Part shown: piece after piece, positions 1 through 7,509 of the stretch
Numbering within the stretch: position 1 is the first letter of the stretch
How the letters are laid out: every line of letters starts with the position of its first letter
NCBI GenBank assembly: GCA_948788915.1
Contig: CAQFOZ010000060.1
Span: 1 to 12,996, forward strand
Length of the DNA: 12,996 nt
Direction: 5' to 3'
Source: an uncultured Muribaculaceae bacterium
Lineage (GTDB): Bacteria > Bacteroidota > Bacteroidia > Bacteroidales > Muribaculaceae
Position numbers and translations under genes: made by a program
The notes under the pieces: model-generated
Database searches by the model: none
What the model was told of the DNA's origin: nothing
The model's input: only the letters and a program-made list of their open reading frames with translations

Positions 1-39
1 AACCGAATTTATTTAATTTTTAACCCCGTCCATTTTTTA

Positions 40-252
40 GTGGACAGTAGTGTTGCGATTATTAAAGATATTTATGTGTTCCCCCTTTGGATAACAATAA
101 TTTGTTTAATTCTTTTTGCAGCATTTATAATCCCCTTTACATATCAATGCATAAAACAGAAATGCTACCTGCAACTGCTATATGCCTATTTATTATTCAT
201 AGCATGGGGAGCTTCATATTGGTATGGCTGGCATTTTCTTACAAACAGTTAG
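40..252 (+). CDS. Possible small two-helix membrane protein, 5' end uncertain
   Basis: I do not recognise this protein. From the GTG at 40 it would have 70 residues, with a hydrophobic helix at about residues 15-35 and a second at about 43-62, separated by a short basic, Cys-containing loop (QCIKQKC). It ends in a TAG at 250-252, only 2 bp before the stop codon of the convergent U32 gene, which is the tight packing expected of a real gene. The frame is open back to base 1 without a stop, so the true start may lie outside the window and the gene may be truncated here. A small hairpin (GTCCATT, TTTT loop, AGTGGAC, 28-45) overlaps the GTG, which argues either for a leader structure or against this start. 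It could also be chance coding. Confidence 0.35.
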   Translation: MDSSVAIIKDIYVFPLWITIICLILFAAFIIPFTYQCIKQKCYLQLLYAYLLFIAWGASYWYGWHFLTNS

Positions 253-254
253 AT

Positions 255-2021
255 CTATACTGTAATAGTCATACCACAATCAGTACAATCGAAGTTGATT
301 CTGAATTTATTGTTTCCTGAAACAAGATAGAAGGGTTCCCGAAAAGAATCCTTTTTTCTATTTTTGTTTTTCTTACACATTCCAAGTTCTCGACGGATAC
401 AATACCTCGTATACATTACCGGTGATTCCACTTTTCTTTCCCCGCTCACCTCTATAGCCCTTCCAATGACAGAAGTGCCGTGTTCCCGGTAAAAACTCTC
501 CGCAAGATTGTTGGCCACATTATACTCCCCGTCGATATATTCAACAGAAAACTTTGCATTACAGTCCTCTTTTAATCTGTATTCATATTTATACCGGGAC
601 TCATTACTTAAGTCAAGCTCTTTAATTAGTCTGCTTTTTATTTTAGACAACTGTGAGGCAGGTATAAATACAGACGCTTCAAGGTTATTTTGGAAATTTC
701 GCAAACTATAAACAGTATTTCCAAGTTTGCCAAGTATATTTTCAGGTTTGAAGATATTTTTAGCCTCATACTTATCAACATCAAGAGAGACCGTAACCCT
801 GTTTCCTCTCTCGTCTACAGCACCCACAGACTTATCGTCAATTGTTATATCTACCCACAATTTCCTTGTGGCAGTAGGCCTGTCCATAATATTCTGCCAG
901 TTACGATCCAACGTACGGTGCAACTCTACTCCATGGGGCAATACGAATGGTCTTGAACCGATTATTCTTCCGTTCCTGATCCTATTTACCAACACACCCT
1001 CATATTCATTTTTGGAATTAAAAAAGCTGATTCCGTCACCATTATTAAGTTGTCCTACATTCGTTATCGTTTCTCCCATAGATTTAGGAGTAAGCAACGA
1101 GGCCATTGAACCAGTTTTGTCCTTGTCTATAAAATAGGAGGTAAAGCCACGATTGAAACTTTTATTGGGATCCGGTATGAAATCAATAGTACTTTCCCCT
1201 TTGGATGATCTTTTATACCTATCGGGATGCAATGCAATCTGCCGGTCAATAAGCCTACGGTAATATGCAGTAATGTTCTTTACATATGAAGCATCTTTCA
1301 ATCTCCCTTCTATCTTGAATGATGACACACCCGCCTCAAGCATATCTCCAATATAATCGGAGGCATTAAAATCACGAAGAGAAAGCAGATACCTGTCCTT
1401 TACTATCATCTTATTGTCTGCATCAGTAAGCGTATATTTAAACCGACACATTTGTGAGCACTCCCCTCTGTTTGCGCTTCTTCCCGTAGACATATAGCTT
1501 GCACGGCAACGTCCTGAATAGCTTACACAAAGTGCGCCATGCACAAAACACTCCACCGGGACATCCACATTGCGGCATATATCCTTTATCTGTTCAAGAG
1601 ACAATTCACGGGCCAGTACAATTTGGGAAAAGCCTGCGCTTTCGAGGAATTTTATCTTTGCCAAATCTCGGTTATCACATTGAGTACTTGCATGAAGAGC
1701 TATCGGAGGGATATTCATACGCAGAATACCCATATCCTGAACAATCAGAGCGTCAACACCTGCTTCATATAGAGAACCAATCATTTTCTCAACATCCGCA
1801 ATCTCATTGTCATAAACCAATGTGTTGACCGTAACATATATCCTGACATCATATTGATGTGCAAACTTTACCAATTCTCGTATATCCTCAATTGAATTGG
1901 CTACATTCTTACGTGCACCATGACTTGGTGCTCCTATATATACCGCATCCGCGCCATGAAGAATGGCCTCTATCGCGACATGTTTATTGGCAGCGGGAGC
2001 AAGCAGTTCTATTTTTCTCAT
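255..2021 (-). CDS. U32 family protein, RlhA/TrhP-like (probable RNA hydroxylation factor)
   Basis: This 588-residue protein belongs to peptidase family U32. The family signature is clear at about residues 157-174 (ECFVHGALCVSYSGRC), preceded by the N-terminal barrel start (ELLAPAANKHVAIEAILHGA). Cysteines 158, 165, 172, 188 and 192 cluster around the signature. In characterised members (UbiU/UbiV, TrhP, RlhA) cysteines in this region bind an iron-sulphur cluster. A second set, C541, C549, C579 and C582, sits in the C-terminal block (YCIRRELGMC and FDCTDC) and probably binds metal. Length and the long C-terminal extension fit the RlhA branch (23S rRNA C2501 hydroxylation in E. coli, 653 residues) better than TrhP (about 450). 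The older label 'collagenase-like protease' is probably misleading. It starts 15 bp after smpB ends on the same strand, so the two are probably co-transcribed. The family call is secure, but the exact RNA target is inferred. Confidence 0.9.
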   Translation of the reverse strand: MRKIELLAPAANKHVAIEAILHGADAVYIGAPSHGARKNVANSIEDIRELVKFAHQYDVRIYVTVNTLVYDNEIADVEKMIGSLYEAGVDALIVQDMGILRMNIPPIALHASTQCDNRDLAKIKFLESAGFSQIVLARELSLEQIKDICRNVDVPVECFVHGALCVSYSGRCRASYMSTGRSANRGECSQMCRFKYTLTDADNKMIVKDRYLLSLRDFNASDYIGDMLEAGVSSFKIEGRLKDASYVKNITAYYRRLIDRQIALHPDRYKRSSKGESTIDFIPDPNKSFNRGFTSYFIDKDKTGSMASLLTPKSMGETITNVGQLNNGDGISFFNSKNEYEGVLVNRIRNGRIIGSRPFVLPHGVELHRTLDRNWQNIMDRPTATRKLWVDITIDDKSVGAVDERGNRVTVSLDVDKYEAKNIFKPENILGKLGNTVYSLRNFQNNLEASVFIPASQLSKIKSRLIKELDLSNESRYKYEYRLKEDCNAKFSVEYIDGEYNVANNLAESFYREHGTSVIGRAIEVSGERKVESPVMYTRYCIRRELGMCKKNKNRKKDSFREPFYLVSGNNKFRINFDCTDCGMTITV

Positions 2022-2036
2022 TTGCCCGGATAGTAA

Positions 2037-2489
2037 TTACTTTTTGAACATTCTGTCCATACTGCGTCTGTCTTCTCTTTCCCGTATAGACTGTCGTTTG
2101 TCATACTGCTTCTTACCTCGGCCAATCCCTATCTGCATTTTAGCAAGTCCCCTCTCATTAATAAAAACCCGCATAGGCACTATTGTAAAACCCACATCCT
2201 CCGCTGCCTTTTCAAGTTTGGAAATCTCTTTTTTGTTAAGCAGCAGTTTACGGTCTCTTCTTGCAACATGATTGTTATATGAGCCATAAAAGTATTCCGA
2301 GATATTCATTCCTTTTACCCATACCTCTCCCCTTTCCACAACACAGTAAGTATCAGTCAATGAGGCTTTGCCTTCACGGATAGATTTAATTTCCGTTCCA
2401 GTCAAAACAATGCCTGCCACAAATGTGTCTGATATTTCATAATCAAATCTGGCTCTTTTATTTTTAATATTTACTTGATCCGCTTTCAT
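2037..2489 (-). CDS. smpB: SsrA-binding protein SmpB
   Basis: SmpB binds tmRNA and delivers it to stalled ribosomes, where its C-terminal tail occupies the empty mRNA channel and starts trans-translation. The 150 residues match the usual family length. Visible family blocks are the N-terminal NKRARFDYEI (about 10-19), the core LTGTEIKSIREGKASLTD (29-46), GMNISEY (60-66), RDRKLLLNKKEI (78-89), and the strongly basic tail from about 124 (GRGKKQYDKRQSIRERE), which ends in MDRMFKK. The start is the ATG at 2487-2489. The Yip1-like gene ends 70 bp upstream on the same strand and the U32 gene begins 15 bp downstream. A weak -7-like sequence (TAATTTAG, 2513-2520) lies upstream without a convincing -33 partner. 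The tmRNA gene ssrA is not in this window. Confidence 0.97.
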   Translation of the reverse strand: MKADQVNIKNKRARFDYEISDTFVAGIVLTGTEIKSIREGKASLTDTYCVVERGEVWVKGMNISEYFYGSYNNHVARRDRKLLLNKKEISKLEKAAEDVGFTIVPMRVFINERGLAKMQIGIGRGKKQYDKRQSIREREDRRSMDRMFKK

Positions 2490-2559
2490 AATCTAATATC
2501 TGAGGTATATTTCTAAATTAACGAAGGACTGCCGGAAGACTTATATGCTTATATGTTCG

Positions 2560-3261
2560 TCATTGTGGCAGAATCTCAGCAAATAGGCCATACCATGCCA
2601 CAGGAGTCAGTATCGTAAGACAAGAAAGTATAACTTTCGTACGATAGTCTTCACCCTCGTTTATTTTTAAAAATTTGGTTCCTTTCCAAATTATATATAT
2701 GGTCCATATAGGCAACAGCCCCCAGACCGGTGCCAATATGGGTAAGAGTCTGTATAATATATAAAACAATCCTAAACTGCAGAAACCTGTCATAAGATAG
2801 ATTTTTCCATAATCTTTTACTATCTCTTCTGCAACATGTTTAAGCAAGAGCCATTTTCCACATAATAAAGTCGTGAAAAAAGCAAAGAAAAACGATATAA
2901 AAGTCACGACGGCATCCACTATCGAAGAGACAACAGTAGACTCTGAATCGTAAAACAACTGAGTAAAACTTGTCAACGATGCTACAGCCATCAAAGGATA
3001 AAAGCATTCAGATGCAAATTTATCCGCTGAAATCTTTGATCTCCTGATTTCTTTAAATCCTTCTACCGGATTAAACATTGCAAGAATCATCATAACAAAC
3101 GGAGATCTTATTTTAGAAGACTTTTCAATTCTTAGACCGTCCCACATTTCTCTCTCCTCCAGAAGTTCCTCCTCGATTGAATCTTCCAAAGAGTACTCTA
3201 CATCAGAAATACCGGGCTCATCAGAGATATCATCTTCTATATTATATAAATTGTTTTCCAT
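2560..3261 (-). CDS. Yip1-family multi-pass membrane protein with acidic N-terminus
   Basis: This is a 233-residue integral membrane protein of unknown role. About five hydrophobic segments can be seen, near residues 85-105, 112-138, 153-172, 173-192 and 207-227. The stretch before the first helix (FNPVEGFKEIRRSK, about 63-76) resembles the Pro-containing lead-in of bacterial Yip1-domain proteins, which is the basis of the family call. The first 42 residues are soluble and very acidic (17 Asp/Glu), without a signal peptide, and would lie in the cytoplasm if the usual topology holds. The gene lies between mutB and smpB on the same strand. A strong hairpin sits 12 nt before its start codon, so its expression may depend on read-through from mutAB or on that structure. 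No catalytic motif is visible and I assign no function. Confidence 0.75.
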   Translation of the reverse strand: MENNLYNIEDDISDEPGISDVEYSLEDSIEEELLEEREMWDGLRIEKSSKIRSPFVMMILAMFNPVEGFKEIRRSKISADKFASECFYPLMAVASLTSFTQLFYDSESTVVSSIVDAVVTFISFFFAFFTTLLCGKWLLLKHVAEEIVKDYGKIYLMTGFCSLGLFYILYRLLPILAPVWGLLPIWTIYIIWKGTKFLKINEGEDYRTKVILSCLTILTPVAWYGLFAEILPQ

Positions 3262-3273
3262 ATATGATTAACA

Positions 3274-3304
3274 GGGAGCGGAAACCCACTCGGTCACCGC
3301 TCCC
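3274..3304 (-). terminator. GC-rich hairpin after mutB (possible terminator or leader structure)
   Basis: A perfect 8-bp inverted repeat, GGGAGCGG (3274-3281) and CCGCTCCC (3297-3304), encloses a 15-nt loop that can itself form a short ACC/GGT pairing. It lies 19 bp downstream of the mutB stop codon, where a terminator of the mutAB operon is expected. On the minus strand it is followed by TGTTAATCATAT rather than a T-run, so it is not a textbook intrinsic terminator. The start codon of the next gene follows 12 nt later. It may instead protect the mutAB transcript's 3' end or act in the leader of the Yip1-like gene. Confidence 0.55.
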
Positions 3305-3323
3305 ATAATTATTTAATTTAGAA

Positions 3324-5465
3324 TTATTCAGCGCGATCTTCGTTGAGAAGGCGAATCATTTCTATTGCACTCTTCGGAATACGTGTACCGGGACCAAAGA
3401 TGGCAGCAACACCAGCTTTATAAAGGAAGTCATAATCCTGTGCCGGAATTACACCCCCTGCTGTCACCATAATATCCTCACGGCCAAGTTTCTTAAGTTC
3501 TTCAATTACCTGCGGAATCAAAGTCTTATGACCGGCAGCCAGAGATGAGACACCAAGAATATGAACATCATTCTCTACAGCCTGACGCGCAGCTTCCGCC
3601 GGAGTCTGGAACAGCGGACCCATGTCAACATCGAATCCACAGTCAGCATAACCTGTAGCAACAACTTTTGCGCCACGGTCATGACCGTCCTGACCCATCT
3701 TGGCAATCATGATACGAGGCTGACGGCCTTCGCGTGCAGCAAAATCAGCTACAGCTTTTCTTGCCTCCTCAAATTCGGGATCTCCCTTCTCTTCGTTTGA
3801 ATACACTCCTGATATGGTTTTGATTACTGCTTTATAACGACCTACAACAGCCTCACATGCGTCTGAAATCTCTCCAAGAGATGCTCTGAGGCCAGCGGCT
3901 TTTACGGCAAGATCAAGAAGGTTGCCCTTGGATGGATCCTTAACAGCCTCAGTGATTTTAGCCAAAGCTTCCTGTACGGCAGCCTCATCGCGATTCTTGC
4001 GAAGTTCAGCAAGACGCTCGCACTGCTCTTTACGCACCTCAGTATTGTCAATTTCAAGGATATCTATAGGATCTTCATGATCAAGGCGATACTTGTTAAT
4101 TCCGACAATTGTCTGAGTACCCTTGTCAATATGGGCCTGAGTACGGGCAGCAGCCTCTTCGATTTTGAGTTTCGGGAGGCCTGTTTCGATAGCTTTTGCC
4201 ATACCACCAAGTTTCTCGATCTCCTGGATATGCTCCCATGCACGATGTGCAATTTCGTTTGTCAGAGACTCAACATAGTAGCTACCTCCCCATGGGTCAA
4301 CCTGTTTTGTAACATAAGTTTCATCTTGGATATAAATCTGGGTGTTACGGGCAATACGGGCTGAGAAGTCTGTAGGAAGCGCGATCGCCTCATCAAGGGC
4401 ATTTGTATGCAATGACTGAGTGTGACCAAGAACAGCACCCATAGCCTCAACACAAGTACGTCCGACATTGTTGAACGGATCTTGCTCTGTAAGTGACCAT
4501 CCTGAAGTCTGGCAGTGTGTACGCAAAGCCAATGATTTAGGATTCTTGGGATTGAACTGTTTAACAATCTTGGCCCAAAGCATACGTGCCGCACGCATTT
4601 TCGCGATCTCCATAAAATAGTTCATGGAAATACCCCAGAAGAAAGAGAGACGCGGTGCGAAAGCATCAATATCCATACCCGCATTTACACCGGCTCTAAG
4701 ATACTCCAAACCGTCTGCAAGTGTATAAGCCAACTCTATATCCGCTGTAGCACCTGCTTCCTGCATATGGTAACCGGAAATTGAAATGGAGTTGAACTTA
4801 GGCATGTTCTTTGAGGTATACTCAAAAATGTCAGCGATGATCTTCATTGAGAATGCCGGTGGATAGATGTATGTGTTACGCACCATGAACTCCTTAAGGA
4901 TATCATTCTGGATTGTACCTGCCATTTCATCAAGTTTGGCACCCTGTTCAAGACCGGCATTGATATAGAATGCCAATACCGGAAGCACACCTCCGTTCAT
5001 CGTCATGGAGACAGACATCTTGTTCAACGGAATACCATCGAAAAGAACCTTCATGTCCTCTACTGAACAGATAGACACACCTGCTTTACCAACATCTCCG
5101 ACTACACGCTCATGATCAGCGTCATATCCGCGGTGGGTAGGAAGGTCAAACGCTACTGAAAGACCCTTCTGACCGGAAGCAAGATTACGACGATAGAAAG
5201 CATTTGATTCTGCTGCAGTTGAGAATCCTGCATACTGGCGTATTGTCCAGGGACGCAAAGGATACATGGCGCTGTACGGGCCACGAAGGAACGGTGGGAT
5301 ACCAGACACGAAATCAAGATGTTCCATGCCTTCAAGATCCTCTTTTGTATAAACTGGTTTTACCGGTATAAGCTCCGCTGTGAGCCATTCTTCACCGGAA
5401 ACAGTCTGTTTGCCAGCACCGGCAAACGTTTTTGTAATATCTATTTCTTTAAAATTAGGTCTCAT
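3324..5465 (-). CDS. mutB: Methylmalonyl-CoA mutase, large (catalytic) subunit
   Basis: This adenosylcobalamin enzyme interconverts succinyl-CoA and (R)-methylmalonyl-CoA. In Bacteroidales it works towards propionate. The 713 residues show the full catalytic subunit. The N-terminal TIM-barrel domain contains RPWTIRQYAGFSTA, whose Tyr78 corresponds to Tyr89 of the Propionibacterium shermanii enzyme, and SGYHMQEAGA, whose His233 corresponds to His244; the 155-residue spacing is the same in both. The C-terminal cobalamin domain carries the base-off motif D593-G-H595-D-R-G598, followed by GVSSLAAGH and TAGGVIPAQDY. The start is the ATG at 5463-5465, 2 bp after the mutA stop codon, so the two subunits are translated from one message and probably coupled. 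The gene looks intact, with all key residues present. Methylmalonyl-CoA epimerase and decarboxylase genes are not in the window. Confidence 0.98.
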   Translation of the reverse strand: MRPNFKEIDITKTFAGAGKQTVSGEEWLTAELIPVKPVYTKEDLEGMEHLDFVSGIPPFLRGPYSAMYPLRPWTIRQYAGFSTAAESNAFYRRNLASGQKGLSVAFDLPTHRGYDADHERVVGDVGKAGVSICSVEDMKVLFDGIPLNKMSVSMTMNGGVLPVLAFYINAGLEQGAKLDEMAGTIQNDILKEFMVRNTYIYPPAFSMKIIADIFEYTSKNMPKFNSISISGYHMQEAGATADIELAYTLADGLEYLRAGVNAGMDIDAFAPRLSFFWGISMNYFMEIAKMRAARMLWAKIVKQFNPKNPKSLALRTHCQTSGWSLTEQDPFNNVGRTCVEAMGAVLGHTQSLHTNALDEAIALPTDFSARIARNTQIYIQDETYVTKQVDPWGGSYYVESLTNEIAHRAWEHIQEIEKLGGMAKAIETGLPKLKIEEAAARTQAHIDKGTQTIVGINKYRLDHEDPIDILEIDNTEVRKEQCERLAELRKNRDEAAVQEALAKITEAVKDPSKGNLLDLAVKAAGLRASLGEISDACEAVVGRYKAVIKTISGVYSNEEKGDPEFEEARKAVADFAAREGRQPRIMIAKMGQDGHDRGAKVVATGYADCGFDVDMGPLFQTPAEAARQAVENDVHILGVSSLAAGHKTLIPQVIEELKKLGREDIMVTAGGVIPAQDYDFLYKAGVAAIFGPGTRIPKSAIEMIRLLNEDRAE

Positions 5466-5467
5466 GA

Positions 5468-7324
5468 TTATTTGAGGAGTTTTGCGTTAAAACCAATAAG
5501 AGTGTCAAGCACATTAACTTTCACATGAATAAAGTTCTCAATACCTTCTGCCTTGAGATCATCCATACATGCAGGTGCACCTGCAACAACAAACATCGCA
5601 CGGCCGTTGAGTTCTTTATATGCCTCTGGAGCGTATTGAGCATATTCATCATCGCTTGAGCAAAGCACAACTACATCTGCACCTTTCTCGATTGCAGCAT
5701 CAACACCCTCTTTTACGGTCTGGAAACCTATATTGTCGATAATCTCATATCCTGCACATCCAAAGAAATTGGATGAGAACTGAGCACGCGCGAGGCGCAT
5801 AGCAAGATTACCAATTGTAAGCATAAATACTTTTGGACGGTGAGCGGCACGCTCTGTATCAAGACGCAACTGCTCAAACTGACTTGCAGCACGGTCGAAG
5901 TTAAGATATGCAACTGCACCGTCAGCAACCTCTTTGCTTCCGCAACAACAGTTGCATCCTTCAGCATCCTTAACTTTATCGAGAGCCTTCTCATTGAAAT
6001 TAGGATACTGGTTAGTACCAAGCAGATTCTCTTTGCGACGTGCAACGTCAAGATGACGCTTAACACCGGATTCATTTACTTTAGCCTGAATCTCACCCTT
6101 AGCAAGCATGGCTGCGAAGCCATTGTTATCCTCAACCTCATTAAATACCTTCCATGCCTGTTCAGCTATTGAAGCTGTAAGTGTTTCGATATAGTAAGAG
6201 CCACCTGCAGGATCCACAACTTTATCAAGATGTGATTCTTCACGAAGCAGAACCTGCTGATTTCTTGCGATTCTCTCACTGAACTCATCAGGACATTTGT
6301 AACACAAATCGAAAGGCAGAGTTTCCAACGAATCGACACCGGCCAAAGCAGCACTCATAGTCTCTGTCATAGAACGTAACAGATTCACATGAGAATCATA
6401 CAATGTCTGGTTAAATTCGCTTGTAGTCGCATGCACAAACATCTTGCATGCATCTTTATCAGCACCGTATGCATTTACAATCTCCGCCCACAACATACGT
6501 CCTGCACGGAATTTTGCCAACTCCATAAAGTAGTTGGAGGAAATACCCATATTGAATTTGATTCGGGTAGCCACAGCATCTGCAGCAAGTCCTTCCTCTG
6601 TCATCAAAGTAAGCCATTCAGCACCCCAGGCAAGAGCATATCCAAGTTCCTGGGTAATGAACGCACCGGCATTGTTGAACAGATAGCTGTCTACCGCAAA
6701 GCAACGTAAACCTGAGATCTCCTTTACAGCCTCATAAAGAGCCTTACCCTCTTTTGCCGCATCTTTCGGAAAAGGGATACCATGTTTGAGCAAACGACGG
6801 AAAGGATTGTAATCTATTGAGCCACGGAATTCCTTCTCTGCGCCCGCTTTTTTTACAATCTTAACCAATTCAGCCGCAACATTTACGGCTTTGCCAGGAC
6901 AACATGTAATATTGATTTCAATTTTCTTCAGGTCTATTCCGTTAAGAATTTCAGAAAGACTTGCTTCTGTCACTTCGCCATGCAAAGAGATGCCCAAAGA
7001 CTCAACACCCTTGTCTATGATATGACGGGCATGATCATTCATCTCTTTTGCAGTCTTACCCTGAACTTCCTGACGAATAAGCCAGTTATTATTGTCTCGT
7101 GTTCCTCTTACATATGGGAACTCACCCGGCATTGAGCCGATAGTTGACAATCCTTCAATGTCTTCCTTCCTATAGAACGGTTGAACATTGAAGCCTTCAT
7201 TCGTGCGCCAGACAAGTTTCTTGTCAAAATCCGCACCCTTCAAGTCGGCAACGATTTTTGCCTTCCACTCTTCAGTGGAAACAGGCGAAAACGCGTCGAA
7301 AAGAGTTTCTTTGTTTTTTGCCAT
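5468..7324 (-). CDS. mutA: Methylmalonyl-CoA mutase, small subunit
   Basis: This 618-residue protein is the non-catalytic partner of MutB in the heterodimer. It has the mutase-type barrel domain, including FNMGISSNYFMELAKFRAGRMLWAE (about 257-281) and VDPAGGSYYIETLT (370-383), which parallel the same blocks in MutB. The C-terminal region from about 498 has the cobalamin-domain fold pattern, but the DxHxxG motif is absent: the equivalent stretch reads TIGNLAMRLARAQF. It should therefore not bind B12 through His ligation, as is known for small subunits. A linker between the two domains contains the cluster C457-x-C459-C460-C461, which is unusual for this protein. The ATG at 7322-7324 begins MAKNKETLFDAF. 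A candidate promoter lies about 100 bp upstream, and mutB follows after 2 bp. Confidence 0.97.
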   Translation of the reverse strand: MAKNKETLFDAFSPVSTEEWKAKIVADLKGADFDKKLVWRTNEGFNVQPFYRKEDIEGLSTIGSMPGEFPYVRGTRDNNNWLIRQEVQGKTAKEMNDHARHIIDKGVESLGISLHGEVTEASLSEILNGIDLKKIEINITCCPGKAVNVAAELVKIVKKAGAEKEFRGSIDYNPFRRLLKHGIPFPKDAAKEGKALYEAVKEISGLRCFAVDSYLFNNAGAFITQELGYALAWGAEWLTLMTEEGLAADAVATRIKFNMGISSNYFMELAKFRAGRMLWAEIVNAYGADKDACKMFVHATTSEFNQTLYDSHVNLLRSMTETMSAALAGVDSLETLPFDLCYKCPDEFSERIARNQQVLLREESHLDKVVDPAGGSYYIETLTASIAEQAWKVFNEVEDNNGFAAMLAKGEIQAKVNESGVKRHLDVARRKENLLGTNQYPNFNEKALDKVKDAEGCNCCCGSKEVADGAVAYLNFDRAASQFEQLRLDTERAAHRPKVFMLTIGNLAMRLARAQFSSNFFGCAGYEIIDNIGFQTVKEGVDAAIEKGADVVVLCSSDDEYAQYAPEAYKELNGRAMFVVAGAPACMDDLKAEGIENFIHVKVNVLDTLIGFNAKLLK

Positions 7325-7426
7325 TGCTAATTAGCTTTGTTTATGATATAGATTGGTTCAATTATGTCTATTTTCTATGAAACTGTTTAATTTAAGCCAA
7401 AAAACTAACAAGTCCATAGATTATGG

Positions 7427-7434
7427 CAAAGTTA
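7427..7434 (-). promoter_or_regulatory. Candidate -7 element of the mutAB promoter
   Basis: Read on the minus strand this is TAACTTTG, an exact match to the Bacteroidetes -7 consensus TAnnTTTG, followed by C as is common. The -33 position about 20 bp further upstream is only a T-rich near match (GTTTTA around 7453-7458), so the promoter would be weak at -33 or helped by a regulator. Transcription would start near 7420 and leave a leader of about 95 nt before mutA. Confidence 0.5.
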
Positions 7435-7461
7435 ACTAATATTTAACTAATTTAAAACTTC

Positions 7462-7480
7462 TGACAAATATTTTTTGTCA
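7462..7480. promoter_or_regulatory. Perfect inverted repeat between ftsE-like gene and mutA
   Basis: TGACAAA (7462-7468) and TTTGTCA (7474-7480) form a perfect 7-bp inverted repeat around TATTT. It lies 28 bp upstream of the candidate mutAB -7 element, which puts it just beyond the -33 region, where an activator or repressor dimer could bind. It is also 29 bp downstream of the ftsE-like stop codon, so it may be a weak AT-rich terminator of the radA-ftsE transcript. The sequence alone does not decide between these. Confidence 0.4.
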
Positions 7481-7509
7481 TATAGAAAAAAACAAACTAT
7501 CTTAATAAA

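Noticed and set aside
87..320. Alternative 77-codon plus-strand frame at the left edge starting with ATG
   Set aside because: It runs into the C-terminal coding part of the U32 gene, including its conserved FDCTDC block, and has no coherent hydrophobic pattern. The frame ending at 252 fits the gene border better.
727..1137. 136-codon plus-strand frame inside the U32 gene
   Set aside because: It is antisense to a conserved, uninterrupted protein and has no domain or leader signal.
255..2021. Calling the U32 protein a collagenase
   Set aside because: The name comes from an early family member. The cysteine pattern and architecture fit RNA or ubiquinone hydroxylation factors of the UbiU/TrhP/RlhA type, for which protease activity is not established.
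2541..2555. Short direct repeat TTATATG between the Yip1-like gene and smpB
   Set aside because: Two copies of a 7-bp AT-rich word, one base apart, are within chance in AT-rich spacer DNA.
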